Source of the DNA: an uncultured Rikenellaceae bacterium
GTDB lineage: Bacteria > Bacteroidota > Bacteroidia > Bacteroidales > Rikenellaceae
Length of the DNA stretch: 41,559 nt
Direction: 5' to 3'
NCBI GenBank assembly: GCA_944326945.1
Contig: CALVFY010000022.1
Coordinates: 1 to 41,559 of the forward strand
Position 1 is the stretch's first letter. Each line of letters begins with the position of its first letter. Shown piece after piece: positions 34,180 through 41,559 of this stretch. Under the pieces are notes generated by a model, which was given only the letters and a program-made list of their open reading frames with translations, was not told the DNA's origin and made no database searches. The position numbers and the translations under genes were made by a program.

Positions 34180-35784
34180 TTACTCTACGGGTTGTTTTCC
34201 GGAAGTCAGTTGATTCTGAACCAGACCCCGGTTTCTGCTCAATACCTCTTCGGGGATCGGCAACGTATAGGCGGGATCGTTTTTCGTCAATACCTGAACG
34301 ACAGCCGGGCCTGTAAAATTGCCCAAGGCATCCGTTTTACGGTACCGGTGGGTGATCTCCGGCATTCCGTAGCGGCGCAGGTCAAACCAGCGGTGGTTCT
34401 CGAAACAGAGTTCGGCCCGGCGTTCCCGGCGGATTCTTTCCACCAGAGCGTCACCCGATAGATCGGACAGCGACAGCGGGGTGAATTCGCCCTGTTTGAT
34501 TCGCTTTTCCAGCAGGTCGTTCAGAGCGTCCAGCGCCGTCTGGTCGTCCAGTTCGGGGTCCATGGCCGCCGCTTCCGCCAGGTTCAGGTAGGCTTCCGCC
34601 AGGCGGAATGCCCGGGCAAAAGAGCTCGATTCGGGCAGGTTGCTGGTGGGCAGGAACGGAATCGCTTTGCCGTAGGCCAGGAAAATGGAGTCTTTCTGAT
34701 AGGCACTTTCCCTGAAAATATAGAAATCCTTTCTCAGGTCGTTCTTTCCGAAGGATGCTTGCAACTCTTTGGAGGCGTTGAAATACTTGCCGCTCGGTCC
34801 TCCGTTGCTGTAATCGAACTCCGAGGAATTGAACGTTTTGCCTACATAATTGTAGTAGTCCGTGGTTTTCCCGTACAGCCAGATCGTTTCGGGCGAATCG
34901 GGAGAGATGATCCCGTAGTAGGTCCTGCTGTTCGAAGCGTCGGGCGTGACGGGAGCCGGCAGCGAATTGAGGTCCAGCAGCGAGAAGCTCCAGTCGTGGA
35001 TCACCTTTTCGGCATATTCGGCCGCTCCTTTCCAGTTTTCCATGTAGAGGTAGACCCGCGACAGAAGGAGTTGCGCCATGGGCAGGCTGACGCGGTAGTC
35101 GGGGCGGTACTGCTCGGATTTCGGGATCGACTGGAAATATCTCTCCGAATTCAGCAGGTCGGATACGATCTGTTCGTACACTTCCCGGACGCTGTTTCTG
35201 GGGACGTCCAGGCCTTCGATGTTGCTGTTGGTTTTCAGCGGTACGCCGAGTGCATCCGGATTGTAGTTATACGGTTCTCCGAAAATATTTACTAAACTAA
35301 AATAATAAAATGCGCGTAATGCATAGGCCTGGGCTTTCACCCGGTTCTTGTCGTTGTCGTCTCCGGTCACTCTGTCCACATAGTCGAGCGCGGCATTGGT
35401 GCCGAGGATCAGCTCGTAATGGTACTGCCACAGATTGTGGTAATATCCTCCATAAGATCCTGCAAATTCCCGGTATTGGGTAAACATGTCGGGCTGCCAG
35501 GAGTAGATGGCCAGGGATGCCCGCATGGAGCTTAGGTCGAAAGAGTAGACGCTTCCCTCCTGCATGGTGAAGGTGATGTCGTCGTCCAGCAGGTTCAGCA
35601 TGGCGGTGATGTCGGTATAGAGTTCGGAGGGCCGGGGATAGGCGGTTCCCAGCAGCATGTCGTCGATGCTTTGCACGTCTTGCGGGATGAAATACTGCTG
35701 TGACTGGGGCTCCAGGAAATCGTTGCAGGAGGTGCAGAGTCCCAGCGTGAACAAAAAGGTCGTTATTTTGAGATTGATTTTCAT
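34180..35784 (-). CDS. SusD/RagB-family nutrient-binding outer-membrane lipoprotein
   Basis: A 534-residue lipoprotein (LCTSC, C20) with the SusD start CNDFLEPQSQQ, TPR-like helical repeats (AYALRAFYYFSLVNIFGEPYN), and the C-terminal RIRRERRAELCFENHRWFDLRRYGM signature of RagB/SusD. It forms the lid of the adjacent SusC channel and gives ligand capture; specificity cannot be read. It starts 13 bases after susC. Confidence 0.93.
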   Translation of the reverse strand: MKINLKITTFLFTLGLCTSCNDFLEPQSQQYFIPQDVQSIDDMLLGTAYPRPSELYTDITAMLNLLDDDITFTMQEGSVYSFDLSSMRASLAIYSWQPDMFTQYREFAGSYGGYYHNLWQYHYELILGTNAALDYVDRVTGDDNDKNRVKAQAYALRAFYYFSLVNIFGEPYNYNPDALGVPLKTNSNIEGLDVPRNSVREVYEQIVSDLLNSERYFQSIPKSEQYRPDYRVSLPMAQLLLSRVYLYMENWKGAAEYAEKVIHDWSFSLLDLNSLPAPVTPDASNSRTYYGIISPDSPETIWLYGKTTDYYNYVGKTFNSSEFDYSNGGPSGKYFNASKELQASFGKNDLRKDFYIFRESAYQKDSIFLAYGKAIPFLPTSNLPESSSFARAFRLAEAYLNLAEAAAMDPELDDQTALDALNDLLEKRIKQGEFTPLSLSDLSGDALVERIRRERRAELCFENHRWFDLRRYGMPEITHRYRKTDALGNFTGPAVVQVLTKNDPAYTLPIPEEVLSRNRGLVQNQLTSGKQPVE

Positions 35785-35797
35785 GTCTTTGTGTTTT

Positions 35798-38700
35798 TTA
35801 GAATCCGATATTCAGACCGAAAGTGAAGATACGGGCCCGGACCTGTTGGCCGGGGAGCTCCGGGTCGAATCCCTCGAAGCGTTTGCTGGCGATCACGAAA
35901 GGATTGGCCACGCTGAAGCTGGCCTGGAATCGCTGAAGCCCCAAATCCTTGCACCAGTCGTCTTTCATCTGCCAGGTCAGCATCAGCTGCTGGCACCGCA
36001 GGAACGAGCCGTTCACAACCCGCAGGTCGGAGTAGTTCCACATCTCCATCCACGCCATGTTGTCGGTGTTCGGCAGCGTGTATCGGTATTCACTGCCGGT
36101 GATGAAGCCCGGAATGTCGGTGTGCGCCTCGTCGCCCGGTTTTTTCCACCGGTTGAGCAGGTCGCGGCTCAGGTTGACTTCCGGATAGGGCATCTGTCCC
36201 TGACTCGAGAATCCCTCGTAGGGGGAGGGCAGGCGCTTTTTGGCTCCCAACAGGAGGGAGAAGTTGCTGCTGAAAAGGAACGATTTATAACGGAAGTCGA
36301 TCTGAAGTCCTCCGGTGAAGTTGGGAGTGCTCTGGCCGGAATAGACGAGGAATTCCGTGGGGTCGATGTTTGCGTCCGTCTCTTTGTCTATCAGGTTGAA
36401 CAGGGGATGTCCGTCTTCGTGGCTCAGACCCGCATAGGAGAACGACCAGAATCCGGAGACGGGATAACCCGCCTTGAGAATCTTGCTGCTGCTGCCGTTG
36501 AGGAATTCGTAAAGCGTAGGGGTCGAAACCGGATCGCCCGCCTTGTTGAAGTTGCGCGAGGCGTTCAGCCGGACCATCAGCCACAGGTCTTTCTTGTTGA
36601 TAGGGAAAAACTCCACTGTGGCTTCGACGCCCCGGTTCTTGATGATGCCGCCGTTCACGTCCATCGTGGACAGTCCGTACAGATAGGGAATGTCGCGCGT
36701 TACGATGGCGTTCGACTCTCTCGAATAGTACTCGAGGATCACGTTGACCGCGCGGAAAAGCCCCATGTCCAGACCGAAGTTCCAGGTCGTGGTCTTCTCC
36801 CAGGAGAGGTTGTAGTTGGGCAGCTGGTAGATCGTGTTGGTGAATTGCTGGTAGAGGTTGTCGACCGTGCCGTATTCGAGGATCAGTTCGTTGCTGCGGT
36901 TGGTCAGAGCGTTGCCCTGGATGCCGTAGGTGGCGCGCAGACGGAGCATGTCTACCCATTTGGCGTTGTTTCTGATCCAGGGTTCCTGGGCTGCGTCCCA
37001 CGACAGACCGAACGAATAGTTGGGGTCGAAACGCTTGTTCACGTTCTGTCCGAACCGGTTGGACATGTCGTTGCGGATGTTGGCGTTCAGCACGTAGCGG
37101 TTCTTGAACGAATAGGCTACGGTGGCGAAGTAGGAGGCAAAATTGGTGACGTTCGGGTTGTAGCCCCAGGAGGGATTCAGATTCGAATAGAGGTCATTGA
37201 AGACTCCCCAGTCCGAAGGTATCTGTCCGTTTCCGATGGGTACCAGTTCATCCAACGGGGTGGGCATGGCCAGTTTGTTGCCCCGGTCGGGTGTGTAGCC
37301 CCATACCGTGTTGGAAATGGCCTTTTCCGTGGTCGAACGGAGCTCGAAGCCGAGCATGGCGTTCAGCCGATGGTCCGTCTTGAATGTTTTGGAGAATTTC
37401 AGCATGTTGGTGGCGTTGTAGCTGCGCTGCGACACGCTGTTGGTGTAGAGTTGGCCTCCGTAGGGCAGTATGGCCGCCTGGAACTCGTCCGTTCCCGGTC
37501 CGAATTCGTTGTAGTCGTATCCCCGGAACTGTTTGGCGATGTAATTGGTCTTTTCCAGGTAGTAGCTTTCGGCATTCAGATCGCTGATCGACATGCCGCC
37601 CTGCAGCTGGTAGGTGAGCCAGGGGGTGATTTTCCACTCCAGGTCGAGGGAGAAGGAGTAGTCCTTGCGTTCCGTGTTCGCGCCGCTGTTGTCCCGCTCG
37701 TTGATGACGTTGTAGCCAAAGCTGTCCCGTGTGTCGTTGAGCCGGTAGGTGCCGAAAACGTCATAGAAGGCCAGGGATCCGTTGCTTTCGTAGGCGGGAA
37801 TGGCACGGCTGGTGGAGATGGCGTAATTGAACGGATCCACGCCGGTGAACGTCGAGGTGTTGCTGACACTTCCGTTCATATAGGCGCTGAGCCGTACGTT
37901 TTTGTGCAGCGTATTGGTCAGCGCCACGTTGGCGGAGTAGCGTTCGTTGTCGTTGCCGATCTCCTGTCCGTTTTCCTTTGTGTAGCTGAGCGAAACCCGA
38001 TAGTTGTTTTTGGTGGTACCGCCCGATACGCTGACGTTATGGTTGTGCGATATGGCCCGGCGGGTCAGGAGTTTGAGCCAGTCGGTGTTGCCCGTTTCGA
38101 GCTCCCTTCTGCGGGCGATGTATTCCTCTTCCGAGATATCTCCCTCGTTCATCATCTTGATGATACCTTCGTAGGTGTTCCACTGCTTGATGGGTTCGAA
38201 CTGGTATCTGGTGCCGCTGTTGATCGCCTCGTCGGTGATCTGCATACGCTCCTGCGAGTTCATCATGTTGAACATGCCGTAGTTGGGGCGGTTGGTGATC
38301 GAGACGCTTCCGTTATAGTTGACGCTCACCCGGTCGGTGGTGGCTTTTTTGGTGGTGATGACGATTACGCCGTTCGAAGCCCTCGATCCGTAGATGGCTG
38401 TGGCCGAAGCGTCCTTGAGGACGGTGATGCTCTCGATGTCGGCGGGGTTGAGCCATGACACCTGGTTGCCGATGATGGTGCGCAACTCACTCATCAGCGA
38501 GGCGTTTCCCTCCAGGTTGAGCGGTTCGGGCTGGATGATGCCGTCCACGACCCACAAGGGCGAGGAGTTGCCGAGGAAGGTCGAAGTACCCCGGATCTCG
38601 ATCGATGTGGAACTTCCCACCCGGTTGCTCGTGTTGAGTACGGTCATTCCGGCGATCTGCCCCTGGAGCATCTTGTCGATGGTGGAGTAGGCCCCGATCT

Positions 38701-39406
38701 TGATATCGTCCGCCTTGACCTTGGAGTAGGAACCCACCATGTCGGCGCGGTTGATTGTCTGGTAGCCGGTCACCACTACGTCGTCGATCTCTCTGATGTT
38801 CTCTTTCAGGACGATGCGGTACTCCTTTTTGCCCGGTTCGATCTTGACATACTGGGTCAGCATACCCACGAACGATGCCTGGAACATGGTGGCGTCTTTG
38901 GGCAGGAAGAGGATGAAATTGCCGGAGTTGTCGGCCGTGGTGCCTCGGTACGTCTCCTCGGAAAAGAGAGTCGCGCCCGGGATGGGCTGCCCTTTCGTGT
39001 CGACCACCTTGCCCTTGACCGCCATGATCGGAGTCTGCGACGGAGTCCGGTAGGGACGTTTGGTGATGACGACGATGCCGTTTTTGATGTTGTAGGTGAA
39101 ATTTCTCTGGGTAAGTACCCTTTCGAGTACCGTTTCCCAGTTCTCGTTCGTGGCCCTCACGCTCACCGGCTGTACTCCCTGGAAGAGAGTGGCGGTGTAG
39201 AGAAAGTTCTGGCCTGTCTGTTTTTTGATCTCTTCGATGACCTTTTCGAGCGATACGTTCTGCATGTCCAGGGTCACCTGTTTGGCCGACTGGGCGTGTG
39301 CCGCGGAGAGATTGATGCACATGAACAACAGAACCGCTGTTCCCATCTTCACGAGGCCGGAAAAAGTCTTTCGGCATTTCCGTTTCATAAGTAAACGTTT
39401 CATCAT
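35798..39406 (-). CDS. SusC/RagA TonB-linked outer-membrane transporter with N-terminal STN signalling domain
   Basis: A 1202-residue TonB-dependent receptor. It has a signal peptide (cleavage AHAQ near residue 39), an STN domain (about 45-110, VSLEKVIEEIKKQTGQNFLY), a carboxypeptidase-regulatory-like repeat (about 128-205, VKGKVVDTKGQPIPGATL), a TonB box region (DDVVVTGYQ), a plug with VLKDASATAIYGSRASNGVIVITTK, and a barrel ending in aromatic FTFGLNIGF. An STN domain means it can contact the FecR anti-sigma encoded just upstream. Three in-frame Met codons at the start (residues 1, 2 and 7) leave the exact start open. A 76-base gap after fecR could hold the sigma-dependent promoter. A 933-codon antisense frame over the gene is judged a shadow. 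Confidence 0.95.
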   Translation of the reverse strand: MMKRLLMKRKCRKTFSGLVKMGTAVLLFMCINLSAAHAQSAKQVTLDMQNVSLEKVIEEIKKQTGQNFLYTATLFQGVQPVSVRATNENWETVLERVLTQRNFTYNIKNGIVVITKRPYRTPSQTPIMAVKGKVVDTKGQPIPGATLFSEETYRGTTADNSGNFILFLPKDATMFQASFVGMLTQYVKIEPGKKEYRIVLKENIREIDDVVVTGYQTINRADMVGSYSKVKADDIKIGAYSTIDKMLQGQIAGMTVLNTSNRVGSSTSIEIRGTSTFLGNSSPLWVVDGIIQPEPLNLEGNASLMSELRTIIGNQVSWLNPADIESITVLKDASATAIYGSRASNGVIVITTKKATTDRVSVNYNGSVSITNRPNYGMFNMMNSQERMQITDEAINSGTRYQFEPIKQWNTYEGIIKMMNEGDISEEEYIARRRELETGNTDWLKLLTRRAISHNHNVSVSGGTTKNNYRVSLSYTKENGQEIGNDNERYSANVALTNTLHKNVRLSAYMNGSVSNTSTFTGVDPFNYAISTSRAIPAYESNGSLAFYDVFGTYRLNDTRDSFGYNVINERDNSGANTERKDYSFSLDLEWKITPWLTYQLQGGMSISDLNAESYYLEKTNYIAKQFRGYDYNEFGPGTDEFQAAILPYGGQLYTNSVSQRSYNATNMLKFSKTFKTDHRLNAMLGFELRSTTEKAISNTVWGYTPDRGNKLAMPTPLDELVPIGNGQIPSDWGVFNDLYSNLNPSWGYNPNVTNFASYFATVAYSFKNRYVLNANIRNDMSNRFGQNVNKRFDPNYSFGLSWDAAQEPWIRNNAKWVDMLRLRATYGIQGNALTNRSNELILEYGTVDNLYQQFTNTIYQLPNYNLSWEKTTTWNFGLDMGLFRAVNVILEYYSRESNAIVTRDIPYLYGLSTMDVNGGIIKNRGVEATVEFFPINKKDLWLMVRLNASRNFNKAGDPVSTPTLYEFLNGSSSKILKAGYPVSGFWSFSYAGLSHEDGHPLFNLIDKETDANIDPTEFLVYSGQSTPNFTGGLQIDFRYKSFLFSSNFSLLLGAKKRLPSPYEGFSSQGQMPYPEVNLSRDLLNRWKKPGDEAHTDIPGFITGSEYRYTLPNTDNMAWMEMWNYSDLRVVNGSFLRCQQLMLTWQMKDDWCKDLGLQRFQASFSVANPFVIASKRFEGFDPELPGQQVRARIFTFGLNIGF

Positions 39407-39482
39407 TACATGTAAGTGTTGGTTAAGATAATTATATGGAAGGTGACGGCCGGCAGGAAGTGGAATATCCGCCGACTGTCGG

Positions 39483-40628
39483 TTATATGGTTGTCAGTTC
39501 GATGGTCGATCCTTCGATCCGGTAGTTCACTTCGCGGGTGGCGCGCAGAGCCTCCAGGAACACATTGATGTTGTCGTACCGGCGGACGTTCCCTGTGAAA
39601 CGCCTCTCTCCGATCGCCTCGTCGGCATATACGACCGAAACGTTGTACCAGCGTTCGAACGTGTTCATGATCTCTTTCAGCGGTTTTTCCCGGAAGACGT
39701 AGAGACCGTCTTTCCAGCCCACGAACTCCTCGACGTTCACCTGCTGTTTCAGGGTCCGGCCGTCGTTCAGTGTGACGATCTGTTCGCCGGGCGAGAGGTG
39801 GATCGAATCGCCGTTGCGGGTGGTGAACCGTATCTTTCCCGTCAACAGGGTGGTGGTGAGGCGGTCTTCGTCGGCATATCCCGTCACTCCGAACTCCGTT
39901 CCGAGTACTTCGATCGTTCCGGCTTCCGTGTCGACCAGAAAACGACGCCCGTCTTTCTTGACATCGAAATAGGCTTCGCCGCAGAGATAGAGCCTGCGCT
40001 CCTTTCCGGTCATGCCGGCCGGATATCGGAGGATCGTCCCGGCGTTCAGCCACACCTGCGTTCCGTCGCCCAGCACGAAATGAAACTCTCCGCCGGCGGG
40101 AATTTTCAGTTCATGGTATACGGTGCTCTGTGACGGCTCCTCGACCGAATAGGACAGTGTACCTCCCTCCGAAAGAATGTTTACCCCGTCTTTCTGCAGG
40201 GCGGTCGGTTGTTCGGGCGTGATGTCCACGCGGCTGCCGTCGGCCAGCGTCAGCGTGGCTTTGGGAGATCCGGGCGGTATGATTTCGGCGTGGGAGAGTT
40301 CCTGTCGGGGTTCTCTCGTGAGCAGCAACAGCGCGGAGGAGACGAGGCCGACCAGCAGGACGGCGGCGGCCGAAGCCCACCGGACTGTTCGGCGGAGCCG
40401 TTCCTTCAGGAGGCGGTTTTCGAAAGCGAGATAACCTTCCCGCGGGGAGAAGGCGGCGTAGTGGTTCCACTCCCTGTCGAGGAATTTTTTCTCGTGCAGT
40501 TCTCTGTACACCTTTTTCAGGGCCGGGTTGCCGAGCATTTCGTTCAGGCGTGCTTCCTCTTTCGGGGAGAGTTTTCCCGTCAGGGATTTCCGCAGTAGTT
40601 CCGCGTCGTCGAAAAATCGTTCGTTCAT
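39483..40628 (-). CDS. FecR-family anti-sigma regulator
   Basis: A 381-residue inner-membrane regulator. The cytoplasmic anti-sigma part (1-80) starts with ELLRKSLTGKLSPKEEARL, a single helix spans about 83-103, and the periplasmic FecR domain follows (about 160-275, with ELKIPAGGEFHFVLGDGTQVWLNAGT in it). The DUF4974 STN-like domain is at the end (about 300-380, KPLKEIMNTFERWYNVSVVY). It would hold or activate the ECF sigma encoded upstream in response to the STN domain of the SusC below. The 5' part is clearly GC-richer than most of the window. Confidence 0.94.
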   Translation of the reverse strand: MNERFFDDAELLRKSLTGKLSPKEEARLNEMLGNPALKKVYRELHEKKFLDREWNHYAAFSPREGYLAFENRLLKERLRRTVRWASAAAVLLVGLVSSALLLLTREPRQELSHAEIIPPGSPKATLTLADGSRVDITPEQPTALQKDGVNILSEGGTLSYSVEEPSQSTVYHELKIPAGGEFHFVLGDGTQVWLNAGTILRYPAGMTGKERRLYLCGEAYFDVKKDGRRFLVDTEAGTIEVLGTEFGVTGYADEDRLTTTLLTGKIRFTTRNGDSIHLSPGEQIVTLNDGRTLKQQVNVEEFVGWKDGLYVFREKPLKEIMNTFERWYNVSVVYADEAIGERRFTGNVRRYDNINVFLEALRATREVNYRIEGSTIELTTI

Positions 40629-40634
40629 TATAAG

Positions 40635-40669
40635 CGAGGTTATGACAATTTATATAATACATAACTTCG
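40635..40669. promoter_or_regulatory. Inverted repeat in the fecR leader
   Basis: CGAGGTTATG and CATAACTTCG, 10-bp arms with one mismatch, lie 7 bases upstream of the fecR ATG in an AT-rich 134-base gap after the sigma gene. On the plus strand it is followed by TTTTTT and looks like a terminator, but no plus-strand gene feeds it. A regulatory hairpin or protein site in the sigma-fecR transcript is more likely. Confidence 0.45.
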
Positions 40670-40762
40670 TTTTTTAAATGACATCGAAGGCGAAAAAATG
40701 CGTTTGGGACGAAATTTTGTGGAAATGTTAAGGATGAAACACCGTCTGGTCCCGTCGGCGTG

Positions 40763-41323
40763 TTACCAAAGCAGCAACAGATACATTTTGTTGCGCATTT
40801 TTGACCGGAGGTATTTGAAAGCCCGGCTGCGGTGGGTTTTGACGGTATTGATGCTGACCTCCAGTTTTTGTGCGATCTCTTCCCACGAGTAGCCTTCGAT
40901 GCTGAGCAGGATGACTTTCCTCTGTTCCGGGGAGAGGTTGTTGATATGGACATACAGTTGGCGGAGTACTTCCTCGCGGAGAGTGACCGCATAAAGCTCT
41001 TCGGTCGATATGGACTGTTCGGCTCCGATTTTTTCGAGGATACCGTTGCGGATATTGTTGTTGCGCAGGAAGATCAGCGTGTTGTTGTAGCACGCCCGGT
41101 ACAGGTATCGGGTCAGTTCGCGTTCGCTCACGAACCGCCGGTCGGATTTCCATATGTTCACGAAAATTTCCTGGACGATGTCCTTGGCGCTCTCTCCGTC
41201 GCCGAGCATGTGCTGAACGTAGTTGCACAAGGCCGGATAGTAATGGTCGAAAAGAACCTTCCAGGCTCCTTTGTCCTTGTCGTTCAGGCCGGATATGGGG
41301 AATATGTCCATCGGCGATTCCAT
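40763..41323 (-). CDS. RNA polymerase ECF sigma factor
   Basis: About 186 residues. The sigma-70 region 2 stretch AWKVLFDHYYPALCNYVQHMLGD...VQEIFVNIWKS and the region 4 helix-turn-helix EEIAQKLEVSINTVKTHRSRAFKYLR are both complete, with no regulatory extension: a FecI-like Bacteroidota ECF factor. It begins the locus with FecR, SusC, SusD, a lipoprotein and a metalloprotease and should activate that operon. TTG 41338 opens the frame but lies in the TAnnTTTG element; ATG 41323 or 41311 is the likely start. Confidence 0.92.
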   Translation of the reverse strand: MESPMDIFPISGLNDKDKGAWKVLFDHYYPALCNYVQHMLGDGESAKDIVQEIFVNIWKSDRRFVSERELTRYLYRACYNNTLIFLRNNNIRNGILEKIGAEQSISTEELYAVTLREEVLRQLYVHINNLSPEQRKVILLSIEGYSWEEIAQKLEVSINTVKTHRSRAFKYLRSKMRNKMYLLLLW

Positions 41324-41335
41324 CGATATTGGTTG

Positions 41336-41343
41336 CAAATATA
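41336..41343 (-). promoter_or_regulatory. Bacteroidota -7 promoter element for the ECF sigma gene
   Basis: TATATTTG on the minus strand, 12 bases before ATG 41323 (24 before ATG 41311). It fits the house-keeping sigma consensus, implying basal expression of the switch. Confidence 0.6.
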
Positions 41344-41453
41344 CGAATTATCCGGATATTTTCTGTCCCGTACGGGTGATATGCAAAAAACGGGCAACAA
41401 ACGTGTTCTCTCTTCCGTATGGAGGATCGGAAGCGGAAAATTCGGAAAATAGA

Positions 41454-41485
41454 AAAGCGGACAATTCGAAAGAATTGTCCGCTTT
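41454..41485 (-). terminator. Terminator of tRNA-Met
   Basis: A perfect 14-bp stem (AAAGCGGACAATTC / GAATTGTCCGCTTT) with a 4-base loop; on the minus strand TTTT follows. It directly follows the tRNA 3' end. Confidence 0.9.
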
Positions 41486-41487
41486 AG

Positions 41488-41559
41488 TAGCGGGGGGAGG
41501 ACTCGAACCTCCGACCTTTGGGTTATGAGCCCAACGAGCTGCCAACTGCTCCACCCCGC
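41488..41559 (-). tRNA. tRNA-Met (anticodon CAT), initiator-like, 5' base cut off by window end
   Basis: The minus strand gives GCGGGG (acceptor positions 2-7), a D arm GAGCAGTTGGCAGCTC, anticodon stem TTGGG/CCCAA around CTCATAA (CAT), T arm GGAGG/CCTCC, acceptor CCCCGCT and discriminator A; CCA is not encoded. The three G-C pairs below the anticodon loop and the A-T pair in the D stem are initiator features. Base 1, outside the window, decides whether the 1-72 pair is mismatched as in tRNA-fMet. Confidence 0.9.

Noticed and set aside
35657..38458. 933-codon open frame on the plus strand opposite SusC
   Set aside because: It is fully antisense to a strongly supported SusC gene; the Val/Gly/Arg-rich product has no domains and has no promoter or Shine-Dalgarno. 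Codon bias of SusC explains the lack of stops.
40635..40669. Plus-strand terminator reading of the fecR-leader inverted repeat (stem followed by TTTTTT)
   Set aside because: All genes for 10 kb on either side inside the window are on the minus strand, so there is no plus-strand transcript to end; kept instead as a possible regulatory element.

Overview
The window is a piece of a Bacteroidota chromosome, most likely order Bacteroidales and possibly an Alistipes/Rikenellaceae-type gut organism. The support is a SusC/SusD pair driven by an ECF sigma/FecR switch, many Bacteroidota-specific lipoproteins (a DUF4296-type protein, an Ig-like 'Big_5'-type protein), an EF-G2 paralogue, and repeated TAnnTTTG promoter elements, which are the Bacteroidota -7 box. 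The genus is an inference; no rRNA or species marker is present.

Layout. 1-2.95 kb: the 3' end of an outer-membrane protein, probably of a patatin-like phospholipase with a C-terminal barrel (+), facing a manA-dCMP deaminase operon (-). 3.0-7.25 kb: a + strand run with a NatA/NatB-type ABC exporter, galE, and a frameshifted, AT-rich polysaccharide pyruvyl transferase, closed by a strong bidirectional terminator. 7.35-9.45 kb: a PurF homologue that has lost its glutaminase nucleophile, and folE (-). 9.5-16.0 kb: a tightly packed - operon with an Ig-like lipoprotein, an outer-membrane barrel, rbfA, an FtsX/LolE-type permease, a DUF4296 lipoprotein and an amidohydrolase, with several overlapping reading frames. 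16.1-20.5 kb: a second - operon with a Wzx-type flippase, dut, a 65-residue membrane protein, holB, folK and a lipoprotein. 20.8-22.5 kb: a secreted thioredoxin, rlmN and tRNA-Ala(GGC). 22.7-25.4 kb (+): a TonB-type energy transducer, hflX and upp. 25.5-28.9 kb (-): two uncharacterised envelope proteins and fusA2 (EF-G2). 29.0-30.4 kb (+): an S41 peptidase lipoprotein. 30.5-41.3 kb (-): an ECF sigma, FecR, STN-SusC, SusD, lipoprotein and zinc metalloprotease locus. The window ends inside an initiator-like tRNA-Met.

How the parts work together. Most of the window is housekeeping: nucleotide and folate metabolism, ribosome maturation and rescue, and envelope export. The most distinctive unit is the 30.5-41.3 kb locus. 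Here an outer-membrane STN-SusC receptor with its SusD lid should signal through FecR to the ECF sigma, and a large secreted HExxHxxGxxH metalloprotease sits at the distal end. This suggests regulated uptake of peptides or glycopeptides rather than a classical polysaccharide, because no glycoside hydrolase is encoded. A second interesting theme is paralogues with degenerate catalytic sites: the PurF-like protein without Cys2, the EF-G2 without the switch II His, and possibly the lipoprotein at 33234-34154. No CRISPR array, prophage or insertion sequence was seen.
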